A stretch of DNA of 64,000 bases, taken from positions 46,219 to 110,218 of the forward strand of contig JAFLTQ010000009.1 of NCBI GenBank assembly GCA_022510385.1. The letters run 5' to 3'. Shown in pieces: positions 1 through 8,815 of this stretch (its first letter is position 1; each line of letters opens with the position of its first letter). A model generated the notes under the pieces. The model had not been told where the DNA came from and searched no databases. It was given only the letters and a program-made list of their open reading frames with translations. Source of the stretch: Muribaculaceae bacterium (GTDB taxonomy: Bacteria; Bacteroidota; Bacteroidia; Bacteroidales; Muribaculaceae). The translations under genes were made by a program, and so were the position numbers.

Positions 1-485
1 TTCCCTACCCATGTCATACCTCGTAAGGAGATAAGGGTGGCTATCCAGTAGATGGCAAGCACCACGCAGATCATATACCATTTATTGGCGGCTATATGGC
101 TATCGTAGACATGATCCATACCAATGAATGCCAGGGCGACACCACCGAAGGTCAAAACTGTGGGATACCAGATTGTGCTCTCTACCCATTGGAGCCAGAT
201 ACCGAGAAATCCCAGTTTTTCACCATAGGCTTCTCCCACCCAGCGGAACATACCGCCCTGCTGATATGGGAACATCGCAGCAAGTTCTGCCGCCACCAGC
301 GATACGGGGACCAAAAACACTATAGCAGCAAGGATATAATAGAAAGCGGAACTCACTCCATATTCAGCTTCCGCAGGAAGTCCACGTAGGGAGACTACTG
401 CAACGATATTCATCATAGCGAGAGTGAAAACTCCCATTTTGGCAGCTTGCTTTATGGTGCCTTTTGATTGAACTGCTGTCGCCAT
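1..485 (-). CDS. gadC: Glutamate/GABA antiporter, C-terminus cut by window edge
   Basis: The reading frame starts at the ATG complementary to 483-485 and runs off the left end after about 161 codons. It begins MATAVQSKGTIKQAAKMGVF and continues through several hydrophobic segments of an APC-superfamily permease (for example around FYYILAAIVFLVPVSLVAAE). The stretch with LRGLPAEAEYG and FPYQQGGMFRWVGEAYG is typical of GadC. The protein would exchange external glutamate for internal GABA across the inner membrane, removing one cytoplasmic proton per cycle together with GadB. It lies 88 bases downstream of glsA in the same direction, after gadB, which supports the function. The C-plug that gates GadC by pH would be outside the window. 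Confidence 0.88.
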   Translation of the reverse strand, partial: MATAVQSKGTIKQAAKMGVFTLAMMNIVAVVSLRGLPAEAEYGVSSAFYYILAAIVFLVPVSLVAAELAAMFPYQQGGMFRWVGEAYGEKLGFLGIWLQWVESTIWYPTVLTFGGVALAFIGMDHVYDSHIAANKWYMICVVLAIYWIATLISLRGMTWVG

Positions 486-573
486 ATTAATCGGGTTTTA
501 ATTTTTAGATTGTAGTTTATAGTTTGTGGTTGTTTGGTTTGCTTTTTTATAACAATAATAAAGGCTAAAAGTA

Positions 574-1542
574 TTAATCTGCAACGATTTTTATTTTGTC
601 GCCCTTAAAGATGCCGAGGTCGAGCTTATTCATAAATGATTTAATGACTGCCTGGGCCTTAACGGAATTTCCTGCGTCATCCAAAGGAGGAGCAAAAGCA
701 GCAATACCAAACAGGCCGGGCATAACACCCATCACTCCACCTCCCACACCGGTTTTGGCCGGGATGCCTGAAGTGAAAAGCCAGTCACCCGTGTGCTGAT
801 AGAATCCAACGCTGGCAATCATCGAAGTGATCTTGGGGGCAATTTCCTTGTCGAACACCTGTAGCTTGCTGACCGGATTGAATCCACCGTTGGCAATTGT
901 AGCTCCCATTATGGCAAGCTGGGAAGAAGTGATGCCTAAGGAACATTGACGGGTGTAGAGGTCAAGGCTCATATCTACATCGTCGTAGATTCTATCGTAG
1001 TTTTTAAGCAGCCAAGCTATGGAATGATTGTTGAAATTTGTGGCTGTTTCGCTTTCATACAATTCATCGATCAAGACGGGGGCTGAGGCGCATAGTGCCG
1101 TAATATTTCCCGTGATAGCTTTCCACTTGTCTTCGGAATCTCCTTGCGGGGCTATCATCGAACAAGCTGAAATGGCTCCGGCATTTACCAAAGGAGTGGA
1201 GGGATGATCGTTTTCCAATAAAAGCGCAAAGATCGAATTAAAAGGAAGACCTGTGGCATCTGCTCCGATCTTTTCAAGCACACCCTCAGGAGTGTGTTGT
1301 ATCATGGCCAAAATAGCCGTTGGAACTTTGGAAACAGATTCGATGCCGAATTTGAACTCTGTGTCGCCTAAATTAATGCATGTGCCGTCGAGCAATGTGA
1401 TACTCAGACCGAAAAGATTCGAATCCACATTGGCAAGATAGGGGATGTAGTTGGCATTTTTGCCGCCTGTCAAGTTTTTAACTTCCTGATAGGCTTCGTT
1501 TGCGGCATTTTTTATTTGGGAAATGGTCAGATTTTTTTCCAT
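574..1542 (-). CDS. glsA: Glutaminase A
   Basis: 322 residues, close to the usual length of serine-dependent glutaminases (about 310). The family uses a beta-lactamase-like Ser-x-x-Lys pair, and ESVSK around residues 68-72 (S69, K72) fits it. Conserved blocks such as NPLVNAGAI-like TPLVNAGAISACSM and the glycine-rich AKTGVGGGVMGV near the C-terminus are present. It hydrolyses glutamine to glutamate and ammonia in the cytoplasm. Lying between gadB and gadC, it probably acts in acid resistance: the ammonia takes up a proton and the glutamate feeds the decarboxylase. A strong terminator-like hairpin separates it from gadB, leaving only about 20 bases before the start codon, so its expression probably depends on read-through. 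Confidence 0.93.
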   Translation of the reverse strand: MEKNLTISQIKNAANEAYQEVKNLTGGKNANYIPYLANVDSNLFGLSITLLDGTCINLGDTEFKFGIESVSKVPTAILAMIQHTPEGVLEKIGADATGLPFNSIFALLLENDHPSTPLVNAGAISACSMIAPQGDSEDKWKAITGNITALCASAPVLIDELYESETATNFNNHSIAWLLKNYDRIYDDVDMSLDLYTRQCSLGITSSQLAIMGATIANGGFNPVSKLQVFDKEIAPKITSMIASVGFYQHTGDWLFTSGIPAKTGVGGGVMGVMPGLFGIAAFAPPLDDAGNSVKAQAVIKSFMNKLDLGIFKGDKIKIVAD

Positions 1543-1561
1543 AATGCAATTGTAAAATTAA

Positions 1562-1600
1562 TAAAAAAATTGACAGTCCGGAGACTTTCCGAACTGTCAA
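1562..1600 (-). terminator. Intrinsic terminator between gadB and glsA
   Basis: On the minus strand, arms 1588-1600 and 1570-1582 form a 13-bp stem with one G-U pair and a 5-base loop, followed directly by seven U residues (1563-1569). It follows the gadB stop codon by about 33 bases. The one non-Watson-Crick position is G-U only when read on the minus strand, which supports that direction. Confidence 0.8.
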
Positions 1601-1632
1601 TATAACAATTTTCTCTATATAAAGGTTTAGAT

Positions 1633-3057
1633 TTATTTACCGGTGTGATTGAATGCCCTCTTCTTGAGAGGTATATTCTTCTCCATGGCGATACGAGTTG
1701 TTGTAGGATACTCGAGTGCATTAAGCTCTGCAACAGAACTTTTGATGTCGCCGATGAGCTGGTCACACATATCGCGGCTGAACCCTTGCTTGCAAAGCAC
1801 ACGCATCACAACGGTTGTCTCGATATTAGCCGGCATAGCGTATGCAGGAACCATCCAGCCGTGCATCTGAAGCTTGTCTTGAAGGTCGTAGAGCGTCCAC
1901 TTGGCTGTGGCTTGCACTTCCGGTTTCATCTTCCAAACAACGATCGGGTTGGGGACTTCGTCGCTGTAGTTTACGAATTCCGGCATTTGAGCTAACTGAT
2001 CGTGCAAATACTTCGCAATTGTCAGTGAATTGTATTGCACCTCTTTGTATCCCTCAAATCCTAATTTGATGAATTGATAATATTGTCCCAATATCTGAGC
2101 TGCAGGACGTGAGTAGTTCAAACCTACCTGTGTCACTTCTGCGCCAAGATAATCAACTGTGAATGCCATATCACCGGGCAAATACTTCTTGTCTTTCCAT
2201 ACAACCCATCCAAGACCCGGATATACAAGTCCGAACTTGTGGCCTGATGTGCTGATTGAAAGAACCCATTTCAAGCGGAAATCCCACTTCTTCTCCGGGA
2301 AGAGGAACGGAAGAATATATCCGCCTGTGGCTGCATCAACGTGGATACATACCTCATTACCGGTGGCTGCATTATATTTCTCAAGAGCTGCATCCAAAGC
2401 TTCTACATCATCGTTAAGACCTGTCCAAGTTACACCTTGTATTGCTACAACACAAATAGTGTTTTCATCACACATCTTGATGGCTTCATCGATATCGAGA
2501 GTTATGCTCTTTTCAGTGAGAGGCACCTGACGCATTTCGATGTTCCAAAGAGAAGCGAATTTTTCCCAAACCACCTGATAACCGGCTGAGATAACGAAAT
2601 TCGGCTTGTCGTAGGGTTTTCCTGCTTTCTTTCTACGTTCTATCCAACGTTTCCAAGCTGCAATTCCACCTAACATACAAGCCTCTGAAGAACCTATTGC
2701 AAGCGCTCCCGCTTTCCAACGGTTAGTCTCCGGAGTGTTCCACAAATTGGCAACAATATTGATACATTTCTGACACATCACGGCAACGCGTGGATATTCA
2801 GTTTCATCGATATAATTAATATTGATGGCTTCGTTCATCAATCTTGTTGCGTAATCATCCATATAGGTGGTTACAAAAGTAGCGAGATTCAGGCGTGGCT
2901 GAGTCTGTGCATAAGTCTCATCTTTCACCATCTGATAAGCTACTGACGGGATTGTCGGGCCATCCGGTATCTTTTGTTCCGGGGCCGGATTTAGCATGGC
3001 ATTTGTGCCAAAGGCATCGCTCTTAGCGTCACCTTGTCTTAAATTGGGGTCAATCAT
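1633..3057 (-). CDS. gadB: Glutamate decarboxylase
   Basis: 474 residues, the normal length for bacterial group II PLP decarboxylases. The pyridoxal-phosphate lysine is in STSGHKFGLVYPGLGW, and the cofactor-binding block HVDAATGGYILPF is also present. It converts glutamate to GABA, consuming a proton in the cytoplasm. It is the first gene of gadB-glsA-gadC. The N-terminus (ending before IPDGPTIPSVAYQMVKDE) fits GadB, where the N-terminal helices govern membrane recruitment at low pH. The gene ends in a strong terminator, so it is probably expressed above the two downstream genes. Confidence 0.96.
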   Translation of the reverse strand: MIDPNLRQGDAKSDAFGTNAMLNPAPEQKIPDGPTIPSVAYQMVKDETYAQTQPRLNLATFVTTYMDDYATRLMNEAININYIDETEYPRVAVMCQKCINIVANLWNTPETNRWKAGALAIGSSEACMLGGIAAWKRWIERRKKAGKPYDKPNFVISAGYQVVWEKFASLWNIEMRQVPLTEKSITLDIDEAIKMCDENTICVVAIQGVTWTGLNDDVEALDAALEKYNAATGNEVCIHVDAATGGYILPFLFPEKKWDFRLKWVLSISTSGHKFGLVYPGLGWVVWKDKKYLPGDMAFTVDYLGAEVTQVGLNYSRPAAQILGQYYQFIKLGFEGYKEVQYNSLTIAKYLHDQLAQMPEFVNYSDEVPNPIVVWKMKPEVQATAKWTLYDLQDKLQMHGWMVPAYAMPANIETTVVMRVLCKQGFSRDMCDQLIGDIKSSVAELNALEYPTTTRIAMEKNIPLKKRAFNHTGK

Positions 3058-3162
3058 AATTTTGTTTTTTTATAGTTTTAATCCTTAATTTAGTTCCTAT
3101 ATTGATATAACAGAATTATCCTTTATTAGTTCATCTTTTCTTCATCAGATTTTATAACAAAA

Positions 3163-3203
3163 TTCGCAGGTTTGCTCCCATTTAAAGGATACAAACCTGC
3201 GAA
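3163..3203 (-). terminator. Terminator of pta-ackA
   Basis: A perfect 12-bp inverted repeat (3163-3174 and 3192-3203, 17-base loop) lies 64 bases after the ackA stop. On the minus strand it is followed by AATTTTG. The loop is long and the U tract short, so efficiency may be moderate. Confidence 0.65.
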
Positions 3204-3266
3204 CTAAATCATTCCCTCTGATTAAGAGAGGAATATCGAAATTTGTATTATTTCTCCGCTATTCTA

Positions 3267-4463
3267 TTATTTCTTAACGATAGCAGCAGTGTCTTGTGCT
3301 ATCATCATCTCCTCATCGGTCGGGATCACAACAACATGCACCTTGGAGTCCTTTCCGGAAATCTCTATTTCTTCACCTCTGACCTGGTTGGCCTCTGCGT
3401 CAAATGTCACTCCCATATAAGCCAACTGTTTGCAGATGGCTTCGCGGGTTGACCTCTGATTCTCTCCGACACCTCCGGTGAATACTATAACATCGACACC
3501 ACCAAGCACTGCTATATAAGCGCCGATATATTTAATAATCCGGTATTCATACATCTGGAGAGCCAATTTTGCCTTTTCATCGCCGGCAAGTATAGCGCTC
3601 TCGATATCACGCATATCGCTCGACTTCTCTGAAACTCCCAAAACTCCACTCTGTTTGTTGACAAGTTTGCTTAACCCGGCTGCGTCAAGATTCTCTCTCT
3701 CCATTATATAGATGAGAGCTCCCGGATCAACATCTCCGGAGCGGGTGCCCATCATCAGACCCTCGGTGGGTGTCAGACCCATTGAGGTGTCGACACTTAT
3801 GCCGTCACGTATGGCGGTGATACTTCCTCCGTTGCCGATATGACAGGTGATGATACGCTGCTTTTCATAGGGAAGGCCCAAGAATTCGCAAGCCCTGCGA
3901 GACACATACCGGTGGCTTGTGCCGTGGAAACCATAGCGTCTGACTCCATATTTCTTGTAAAGTTCGTAAGGCAACGCATACATAAAGGCTTTTGCCGGCA
4001 TCGTCTGATGGAAAGCTGTGTCGAAAACTGCAACCTGAGGCACATCCGGGATCAACGACGAAACGGCCTCGATTCCTGTGACATTCGCAGGATTATGTAA
4101 GGGAGCAACACTGTAAGCCTCCTTTACCTTCTCTATAACCTCCGGAGTGATCAAAACCGACTCGCTGAAAGTCTCCATGCCATGCACAACCCTGTGGCCT
4201 ACAGCCTCTATTTCATCAAGACTCTTGACAACACCATTCTTAGGATCTGTTAATAAATCCAAGATATTCTTTACTGCCTCTTTGGCAGTGGGCATCGGAG
4301 TGGTGATAATCTCTTTTTCTCCATCAGGCCTCTTGAACTTCAAAAAAGAGTCGGGGAGTCCGATTTTCTCTACTCCTCCTTCAGCCAAAACTTCCTTTGA
4401 AGAGGAATCTATCAGTTTATATTTCACACTGCTTGATCCGCAGTTTAATACAAGAATTTTCAT
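3267..4463 (-). CDS. ackA: Acetate kinase
   Basis: 398 residues, full length. It starts with the ASKHA-fold signature MKILVLNCGSSSVKY, has the second family signature around GVRRYGFHGTSHRYVS, and the nucleotide-binding block VFTGGVGEN. It makes ATP and acetate from acetyl phosphate and ADP in the cytoplasm. It follows pta by 26 bases, forming the usual acetate-producing pair used in fermentation. Confidence 0.97.
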   Translation of the reverse strand: MKILVLNCGSSSVKYKLIDSSSKEVLAEGGVEKIGLPDSFLKFKRPDGEKEIITTPMPTAKEAVKNILDLLTDPKNGVVKSLDEIEAVGHRVVHGMETFSESVLITPEVIEKVKEAYSVAPLHNPANVTGIEAVSSLIPDVPQVAVFDTAFHQTMPAKAFMYALPYELYKKYGVRRYGFHGTSHRYVSRRACEFLGLPYEKQRIITCHIGNGGSITAIRDGISVDTSMGLTPTEGLMMGTRSGDVDPGALIYIMERENLDAAGLSKLVNKQSGVLGVSEKSSDMRDIESAILAGDEKAKLALQMYEYRIIKYIGAYIAVLGGVDVIVFTGGVGENQRSTREAICKQLAYMGVTFDAEANQVRGEEIEISGKDSKVHVVVIPTDEEMMIAQDTAAIVKK

Positions 4464-4489
4464 ATCTGTTACAACTTATCTTTTAAAAC

Positions 4490-5503
4490 TTAAAGTCCTT
4501 TGTCACCGATTGCCTGGTTGCAAGTCACAATGATAGTATTGACTATATCCTCAACAGTTGCCCCTCTTGAAAGATCATTGACAGGAGCGGCAAGACCTTG
4601 AAGTATCGGGCCCACGGCGCCGGCACCTGCAAGACGTTGCACGAGTTTATAAGCGATATTCCCGGTTTCAAGCGACGGGAAAATCAGCGTGTTGGCGCGA
4701 CCTGCAACTTCGCTTTCGGGTGCTTTGAGCCGTCCAACCATCGGAACAATCGCTGCGTCACTCTGAAGCTCTCCGTCAAGTTTGAGGTCCGGAGCCAGTT
4801 TATGAGCAATTTCGAGAGCCTCTTTTACCTTGTCAACTCTCGGATGGGTTGCACTCCCCTTTGTAGAGAAGGTGAGCAATGCAACAACCGGGTCGAGGCC
4901 GGCAATATCCTTGGTGGTCTTCGCGGTAGCCACTGCGATCTGAGCCAATTCTTCAGCAGTCGGATCCGGAATCACGGCGCAGTCAGCGAATACCAACATA
5001 TGATGGTCGCCAAAACCACAGTTTTCCGGCAACAGCATGATGAAGGCGCCACTTACTACCGAGATGCCCGGTTTGGTCTTCAATACCTGGAAAGCTGCCC
5101 TCAATACGCTTGAAGTAGGACTCAAAGCACCGGCCACCATTGCATCCGCTTCACCGGCCTTGATTAATAGACATCCCAGATATAGAGGATTCTTCACAGT
5201 ATAGCGCGCATCCTGTAGGGTCACTCCTTTGCTTTTACGAAGCTCGGCAAAGAGTTCTGCATATTTTTCTGTTGCATTATGGTCATCGCCATCTATGAAT
5301 TCTGCATCCCCGATACGCACTAACCCTAATTCCGCAGCCTTTGCAAGGATTTCATCCTTTTTGCCGATAAATATTATATTGGCAGCTTTCTTCTCAATAA
5401 TCTGTTCTGCTGCTTGAAGGGTCCGAGGTTCTGTAGATTCGGGCAATACAAGGCGTTGCGGGTGATCCTGCGCCTTCTTGGTCAATCTTTCAAATAATGT
5501 CAT
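4490..5503 (-). CDS. pta: Phosphate acetyltransferase
   Basis: 337 residues, matching the short form of phosphotransacetylase that has only the catalytic domain and lacks the N-terminal regulatory region of E. coli Pta. The sequence has ALSPTSSVLRAAFQV and the conserved C-terminal LAAPVNDLSRG. It converts acetyl-CoA and phosphate to acetyl phosphate, the substrate of AckA downstream. A TATTTTTG -7-like box lies on the minus strand at 5585-5592, but no convincing -33 element is at the right distance. Confidence 0.96.
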   Translation of the reverse strand: MTLFERLTKKAQDHPQRLVLPESTEPRTLQAAEQIIEKKAANIIFIGKKDEILAKAAELGLVRIGDAEFIDGDDHNATEKYAELFAELRKSKGVTLQDARYTVKNPLYLGCLLIKAGEADAMVAGALSPTSSVLRAAFQVLKTKPGISVVSGAFIMLLPENCGFGDHHMLVFADCAVIPDPTAEELAQIAVATAKTTKDIAGLDPVVALLTFSTKGSATHPRVDKVKEALEIAHKLAPDLKLDGELQSDAAIVPMVGRLKAPESEVAGRANTLIFPSLETGNIAYKLVQRLAGAGAVGPILQGLAAPVNDLSRGATVEDIVNTIIVTCNQAIGDKGL

Positions 5504-5717
5504 GGTATTATATTTTTTATTTTTTGATATAATGTCCCTTTATTCCCTTTTTGAAATTCATTCAGATATGGAGGGTTATCTTTGCAAAAATAGTAAAAAA
5601 GTATAAAGTGGATAATGCTTATTGTAAAAAAATTTGCAAAGACAGAACAAACTACAAGCCTTGGACTCTTCAAATTTAAATATCTATTCACTTTCGCCAC
5701 TTTTTGGGAAGATAAAA

Positions 5718-5749
5718 TTTGGAAAATAGAGTAATTCGGATTAACTTTG
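5718..5749 (+). promoter_or_regulatory. Bacteroidetes promoter for tRNA-Glu/rpsT
   Basis: TTTG at 5718-5721, a 20-base spacer and TAACTTTG at 5742-5749 match the Bacteroidetes primary sigma consensus. The expected start is about 12-15 bases before the mature tRNA. Confidence 0.8.
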
Positions 5750-5769
5750 CACCGCAAATGTTAGCGAAT

Positions 5770-5841
5770 GGCCCATTCGTCTATCGGTTAGGACGAGAGA
5801 TTTTCATTCTCTAAAGAGCAGTTCGACTCTGCTATGGGCTA
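5770..5841 (+). tRNA. tRNA-Glu (anticodon TTC), copy 1
   Basis: A 72-base cloverleaf. Acceptor GGCCCAT pairs with ATGGGCT (one G-U), anticodon stem AGAGA/TCTCT encloses TTTTCAT with TTC at 5803-5805, T stem AGCAG/CTGCT encloses TTCGACT, and the discriminator is A. CCA is not encoded. It differs from the copy at 6290 at only two positions, which pair with each other. Confidence 0.96.
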
Positions 5842-5909
5842 CTATTCAACAATTTAAGTTTAAAGAGCCAAAGGCCTTGGAAAGGTCAATGGTTAGAAAT
5901 TGATAAAAG

Positions 5910-6164
5910 ATGGCAAACCATAAATCATCGCTTAAAAGAATCCGCCAATCTGAAAAAAGAAGATTGGAAAACCGCTATTGGGCAAAAACAGCTCGCACTT
6001 CTGTGAGAAAAATCCGCAAAATGACCGATAAAAAGGAGGCTCAGGAAGCCTACAATAAAGTTAGCGCCCTCCTCCAAAGACTCGGTAGAAAAAATATTAT
6101 CTCAAAGAATAAGGCGGCCAACCTCTGCAGCGGCCTCGAAAAATATATTAATAAACTCGCTTAA
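5910..6164 (+). CDS. rpsT: 30S ribosomal protein S20
   Basis: 84 residues, highly basic, with the S20 start MANHKSSLKRIRQSEKRRLEN and a helical rod-like composition throughout. It binds 16S rRNA early in 30S assembly. It lies between two tRNA-Glu genes and appears to be cotranscribed with the first, 68 bases upstream. Confidence 0.97.
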   Translation: MANHKSSLKRIRQSEKRRLENRYWAKTARTSVRKIRKMTDKKEAQEAYNKVSALLQRLGRKNIISKNKAANLCSGLEKYINKLA

Positions 6165-6289
6165 GGTTTAGCAATTAATAGCGATCGGCTTTATAACTTT
6201 GACTACCCGGTCAACACAAAAAGGAGGAAGCCAAAGTTTAAAAAAATCCATTTCGCTATGTTTTAATTTAATCCTTAATCAGTTTATCC

Positions 6290-6361
6290 GGTCCATTCGT
6301 CTATCGGTTAGGACGAGAGATTTTCATTCTCTAAAGAGCAGTTCGACTCTGCTATGGACTA
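6290..6361 (+). tRNA. tRNA-Glu (anticodon TTC), copy 2
   Basis: Same 72-base cloverleaf as the copy at 5770, anticodon TTC at 6323-6325. Acceptor arms are GGTCCAT and ATGGACT: C3-G70 of copy 1 is U3-A70 here, so pairing is kept. No separate promoter is evident, so it is probably processed from the rpsT transcript. The remainder of the 6165-6507 gap shows no further gene. Confidence 0.96.
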
Positions 6362-6507
6362 CGTATTACTTAGATAAGGCCGGCGGCTCAATAGTCCCGG
6401 CCTATATTTTTTCCATCAACCTTGATTTGGATAAAAGAAATTAGACCCAAAGAGATAAGGCCCAAAATTTAGATTAGACTAACAGATTAGACAAAAAGAG
6501 ATAATAA

Positions 6508-7041
6508 ATGAGCCAACATAAATTTTCCTTGTCATATCTCAATGAAGATGATCGTGCCTACGGTCTGGCAGGCATGATGGTAGCGCTCGCAAGCCTCGAT
6601 GCCATCGACCGGGTGGCTACTGTTTCTATCGACACTGACGGCCCGATGGTGGAATTCTCTCATGCATACTATTTCGCAGGTAGCCCCTCTATCTCTCCGA
6701 AATCCACTTGGGATAATCTCGTATCTAATTTCCATCTGACCACTTCAATGGTGGTCGGGAATATTCTCGCTCGCTCTCTCGTCCGACTCAAGGAGGAGGC
6801 TCCCGAAGATATAATGAAAGAGGTCTATAATATTGTGGAAGAGGAAGGGATTGCCACTTGCGCCCTCGAAAGCGACGAAGTGGAAAATCTATATAACCAT
6901 GCCCTCAGCCGCGCTATGAGACTCTTCAGAAATCCCCGCGTCCATCCGGCAATTGATGAATTCGCAAGAATAATTTCCCTCCGTCGTTCCCTCTCCGGAC
7001 GCGAAGTCCTCGACGAGCTCCATCTACTACAACTCTTATGA
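6508..7041 (+). CDS. Conserved hypothetical protein upstream of lgt
   Basis: 177 residues, no signal peptide or membrane segment, acidic, with predicted alternating helix and strand (MMVALASLDAIDRVATVSID, then DNLVSNFHLTTSMVVGNILAR). I do not recognise the family. The stop overlaps the lgt start by four bases (ATGA at 7038-7041), so the two are translationally coupled. Codon use matches lgt, arguing for a real cytoplasmic protein. Confidence 0.75.
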   Translation: MSQHKFSLSYLNEDDRAYGLAGMMVALASLDAIDRVATVSIDTDGPMVEFSHAYYFAGSPSISPKSTWDNLVSNFHLTTSMVVGNILARSLVRLKEEAPEDIMKEVYNIVEEEGIATCALESDEVENLYNHALSRAMRLFRNPRVHPAIDEFARIISLRRSLSGREVLDELHLLQLL

Positions 7042-7925
7042 CGATGCTCGATTTTATAAGCTGGAATCCAAGCCCTGAAATCTTTTCATTGGGAGCCTTC
7101 TCAGTAAGATGGTATGGCCTCGCTTTTGCCGTAGGATTCATTATTGGATATAACCTTGTGGCCCGGATGTTCAAGCATGAGGGAGCACCGGAAAAATGGC
7201 TCGGTATTCTTTTGGCTTATCTCGTGATCGCCACGGTTATAGGAGCACGTCTCGGCCATGTTTTCTTCTATGAATGGGATTATTATTCCCAACATTTGTC
7301 GGAGATTCCTAAAGTATGGAACGGAGGGCTTGCTTCTCATGGGGGTACCATCGCCATCATCATATCCGTTTTCCTCTTCTCTTGGTTTGTCTCTAAGAAA
7401 CCTGCGTCATGGACCTTCGATAAAATTGTGATAGCTATAGCACTTGTCGGCGGTTTGATTCGTCTCGGAAATCTTATGAACAGCGAGATCTATGGAGGCG
7501 AAACCGATCTCCCTTGGGGGTTCGTTTTTCTCAGAAACGGAGAAAATGTACCTAAACATCCAACTCAAATCTATGAGGCCGGATGCTATTTTATCCTGTT
7601 CGCACTCTTGATGTGGATGTATTGGAAAAAGAATGCTCAAGAACGTCCCTATCTCATCACCGGTGTTTTCTTCATCGGAATTTTCCTGCCCCGATTCTTT
7701 ATTGAATATATTAAAAATGTTCAGGTAAGTTGGGAGGTGCAGATGATTGAGAACTATGGCATCAATCAAGGTCAGCTACTTAGCATCCCATTCGTTCTGT
7801 TAGGATGTGGACTTGTGATCTGGGCTATGTTGCGTCCTAAAGAAAAATTCTCCTTCCCGAATAAATTTGCAGAAGAACTTGAGGCTGAGAAGCCCCACAA
7901 ATATATTCGCAAATCCGATAAATAA
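7038..7925 (+). CDS. lgt: Prolipoprotein diacylglyceryl transferase
   Basis: 295 residues with about seven hydrophobic segments. The family signature GGLIRLGNLMNSEIYG and the earlier SHGGTIAI block are present. It transfers diacylglycerol from phosphatidylglycerol to the lipobox cysteine of prolipoproteins at the inner membrane, the first step in maturing the many lipoproteins encoded in this window. An alternative ATG lies two codons downstream. Coupled by ATGA overlap to the preceding gene. Confidence 0.96.
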   Translation: MTMLDFISWNPSPEIFSLGAFSVRWYGLAFAVGFIIGYNLVARMFKHEGAPEKWLGILLAYLVIATVIGARLGHVFFYEWDYYSQHLSEIPKVWNGGLASHGGTIAIIISVFLFSWFVSKKPASWTFDKIVIAIALVGGLIRLGNLMNSEIYGGETDLPWGFVFLRNGENVPKHPTQIYEAGCYFILFALLMWMYWKKNAQERPYLITGVFFIGIFLPRFFIEYIKNVQVSWEVQMIENYGINQGQLLSIPFVLLGCGLVIWAMLRPKEKFSFPNKFAEELEAEKPHKYIRKSDK

Positions 7926-8045
7926 CCACTCTTAACTCCACGTGATTTATTACGGAGAAACCATAGGGGTTGTCCTCACGAATATCAGAGATGTCTGACC
8001 GTTAAAAAATCTATTTCCCTCATAGTCTTAATAGAAAAAAAATTA

Positions 8046-8807
8046 ATGGTAGAAATTAATCCTGAAGAAAAAAAACGTATCATTTTAGATATAATGATCG
8101 ACATTGATGATTTCTGTAGGGCTCACAACTTACCCTATGTCATCTCTTCAGGCACTTTGTTGGGAGCTGTGAGGCACGGGGGATTCATACCTTGGGATGA
8201 TGATGCCGATATGTTTATGCTCAGAGAAGATTTCGACAGATTCATTTCCCTATATAAAAATAGGAAATACCATCTCCTTTATAATGCTGACTCTGAGGAG
8301 GAATCCTTCAGATTAGGATTCGTTAAGGTTTGCGAACCTAATACCTACATGATAAGAGATAACAGTAAGTTTCGACATGGCGTTTATGTTGATATTTTTC
8401 CCCTTGACTATGTACCTGAGGATGAAAAAGAGCGGAATAATTATATGGGGAAACTTATCAGATATCAGCATGGGCTTAGACACAGGCAAAAGAAAGATTT
8501 CCTCTCCGTTCTTACATCTTACTTCCATTCAGTTGATTGGTGGTGGGAAAAGGTTGACAAAACCATCCGATCCTCAAATTATAATGACAGCAGATTGGTA
8601 GCGCATATAGTCGGCTCCCGAAATAAGAAGACCGTTTTTGACCGGAATTGGCTAAAAAACTTGAAAGAAATTGATTTTGAAGGCCGGAAATTTTTGACAT
8701 TTGCCGACACTCATTCTTATCTTACCATGGTATATGGGGATTATATGACTCCTCCTCCCGAGAATCAAAGAAGAGGTCATGCAAGGGAAAAATTCTATAA
8801 GAAATAA
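8046..8807 (+). CDS. LicD-family phosphotransferase
   Basis: 253 residues. The LicD hallmark is clear: SSGTLLGAVRHGGFIPWDDD near residues 36-56, followed by aromatic and acidic residues of the nucleotidyltransferase-like fold. LicD proteins transfer phosphocholine or similar phospho-substituents from CDP-activated donors onto cell-surface sugars. It starts a plus-strand pair with the gene at 8816 (8-base gap), which converges on a Stealth and a GT4 gene, so it probably decorates a surface polysaccharide. The actual donor cannot be told from the sequence. Confidence 0.88.
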   Translation: MVEINPEEKKRIILDIMIDIDDFCRAHNLPYVISSGTLLGAVRHGGFIPWDDDADMFMLREDFDRFISLYKNRKYHLLYNADSEEESFRLGFVKVCEPNTYMIRDNSKFRHGVYVDIFPLDYVPEDEKERNNYMGKLIRYQHGLRHRQKKDFLSVLTSYFHSVDWWWEKVDKTIRSSNYNDSRLVAHIVGSRNKKTVFDRNWLKNLKEIDFEGRKFLTFADTHSYLTMVYGDYMTPPPENQRRGHAREKFYKK

Positions 8808-8815
8808 AAACAAAT

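Noticed and set aside
6199..6444. 81-residue open frame on the plus strand
   Set aside because: It runs through the second tRNA-Glu gene and has no recognisable protein features.
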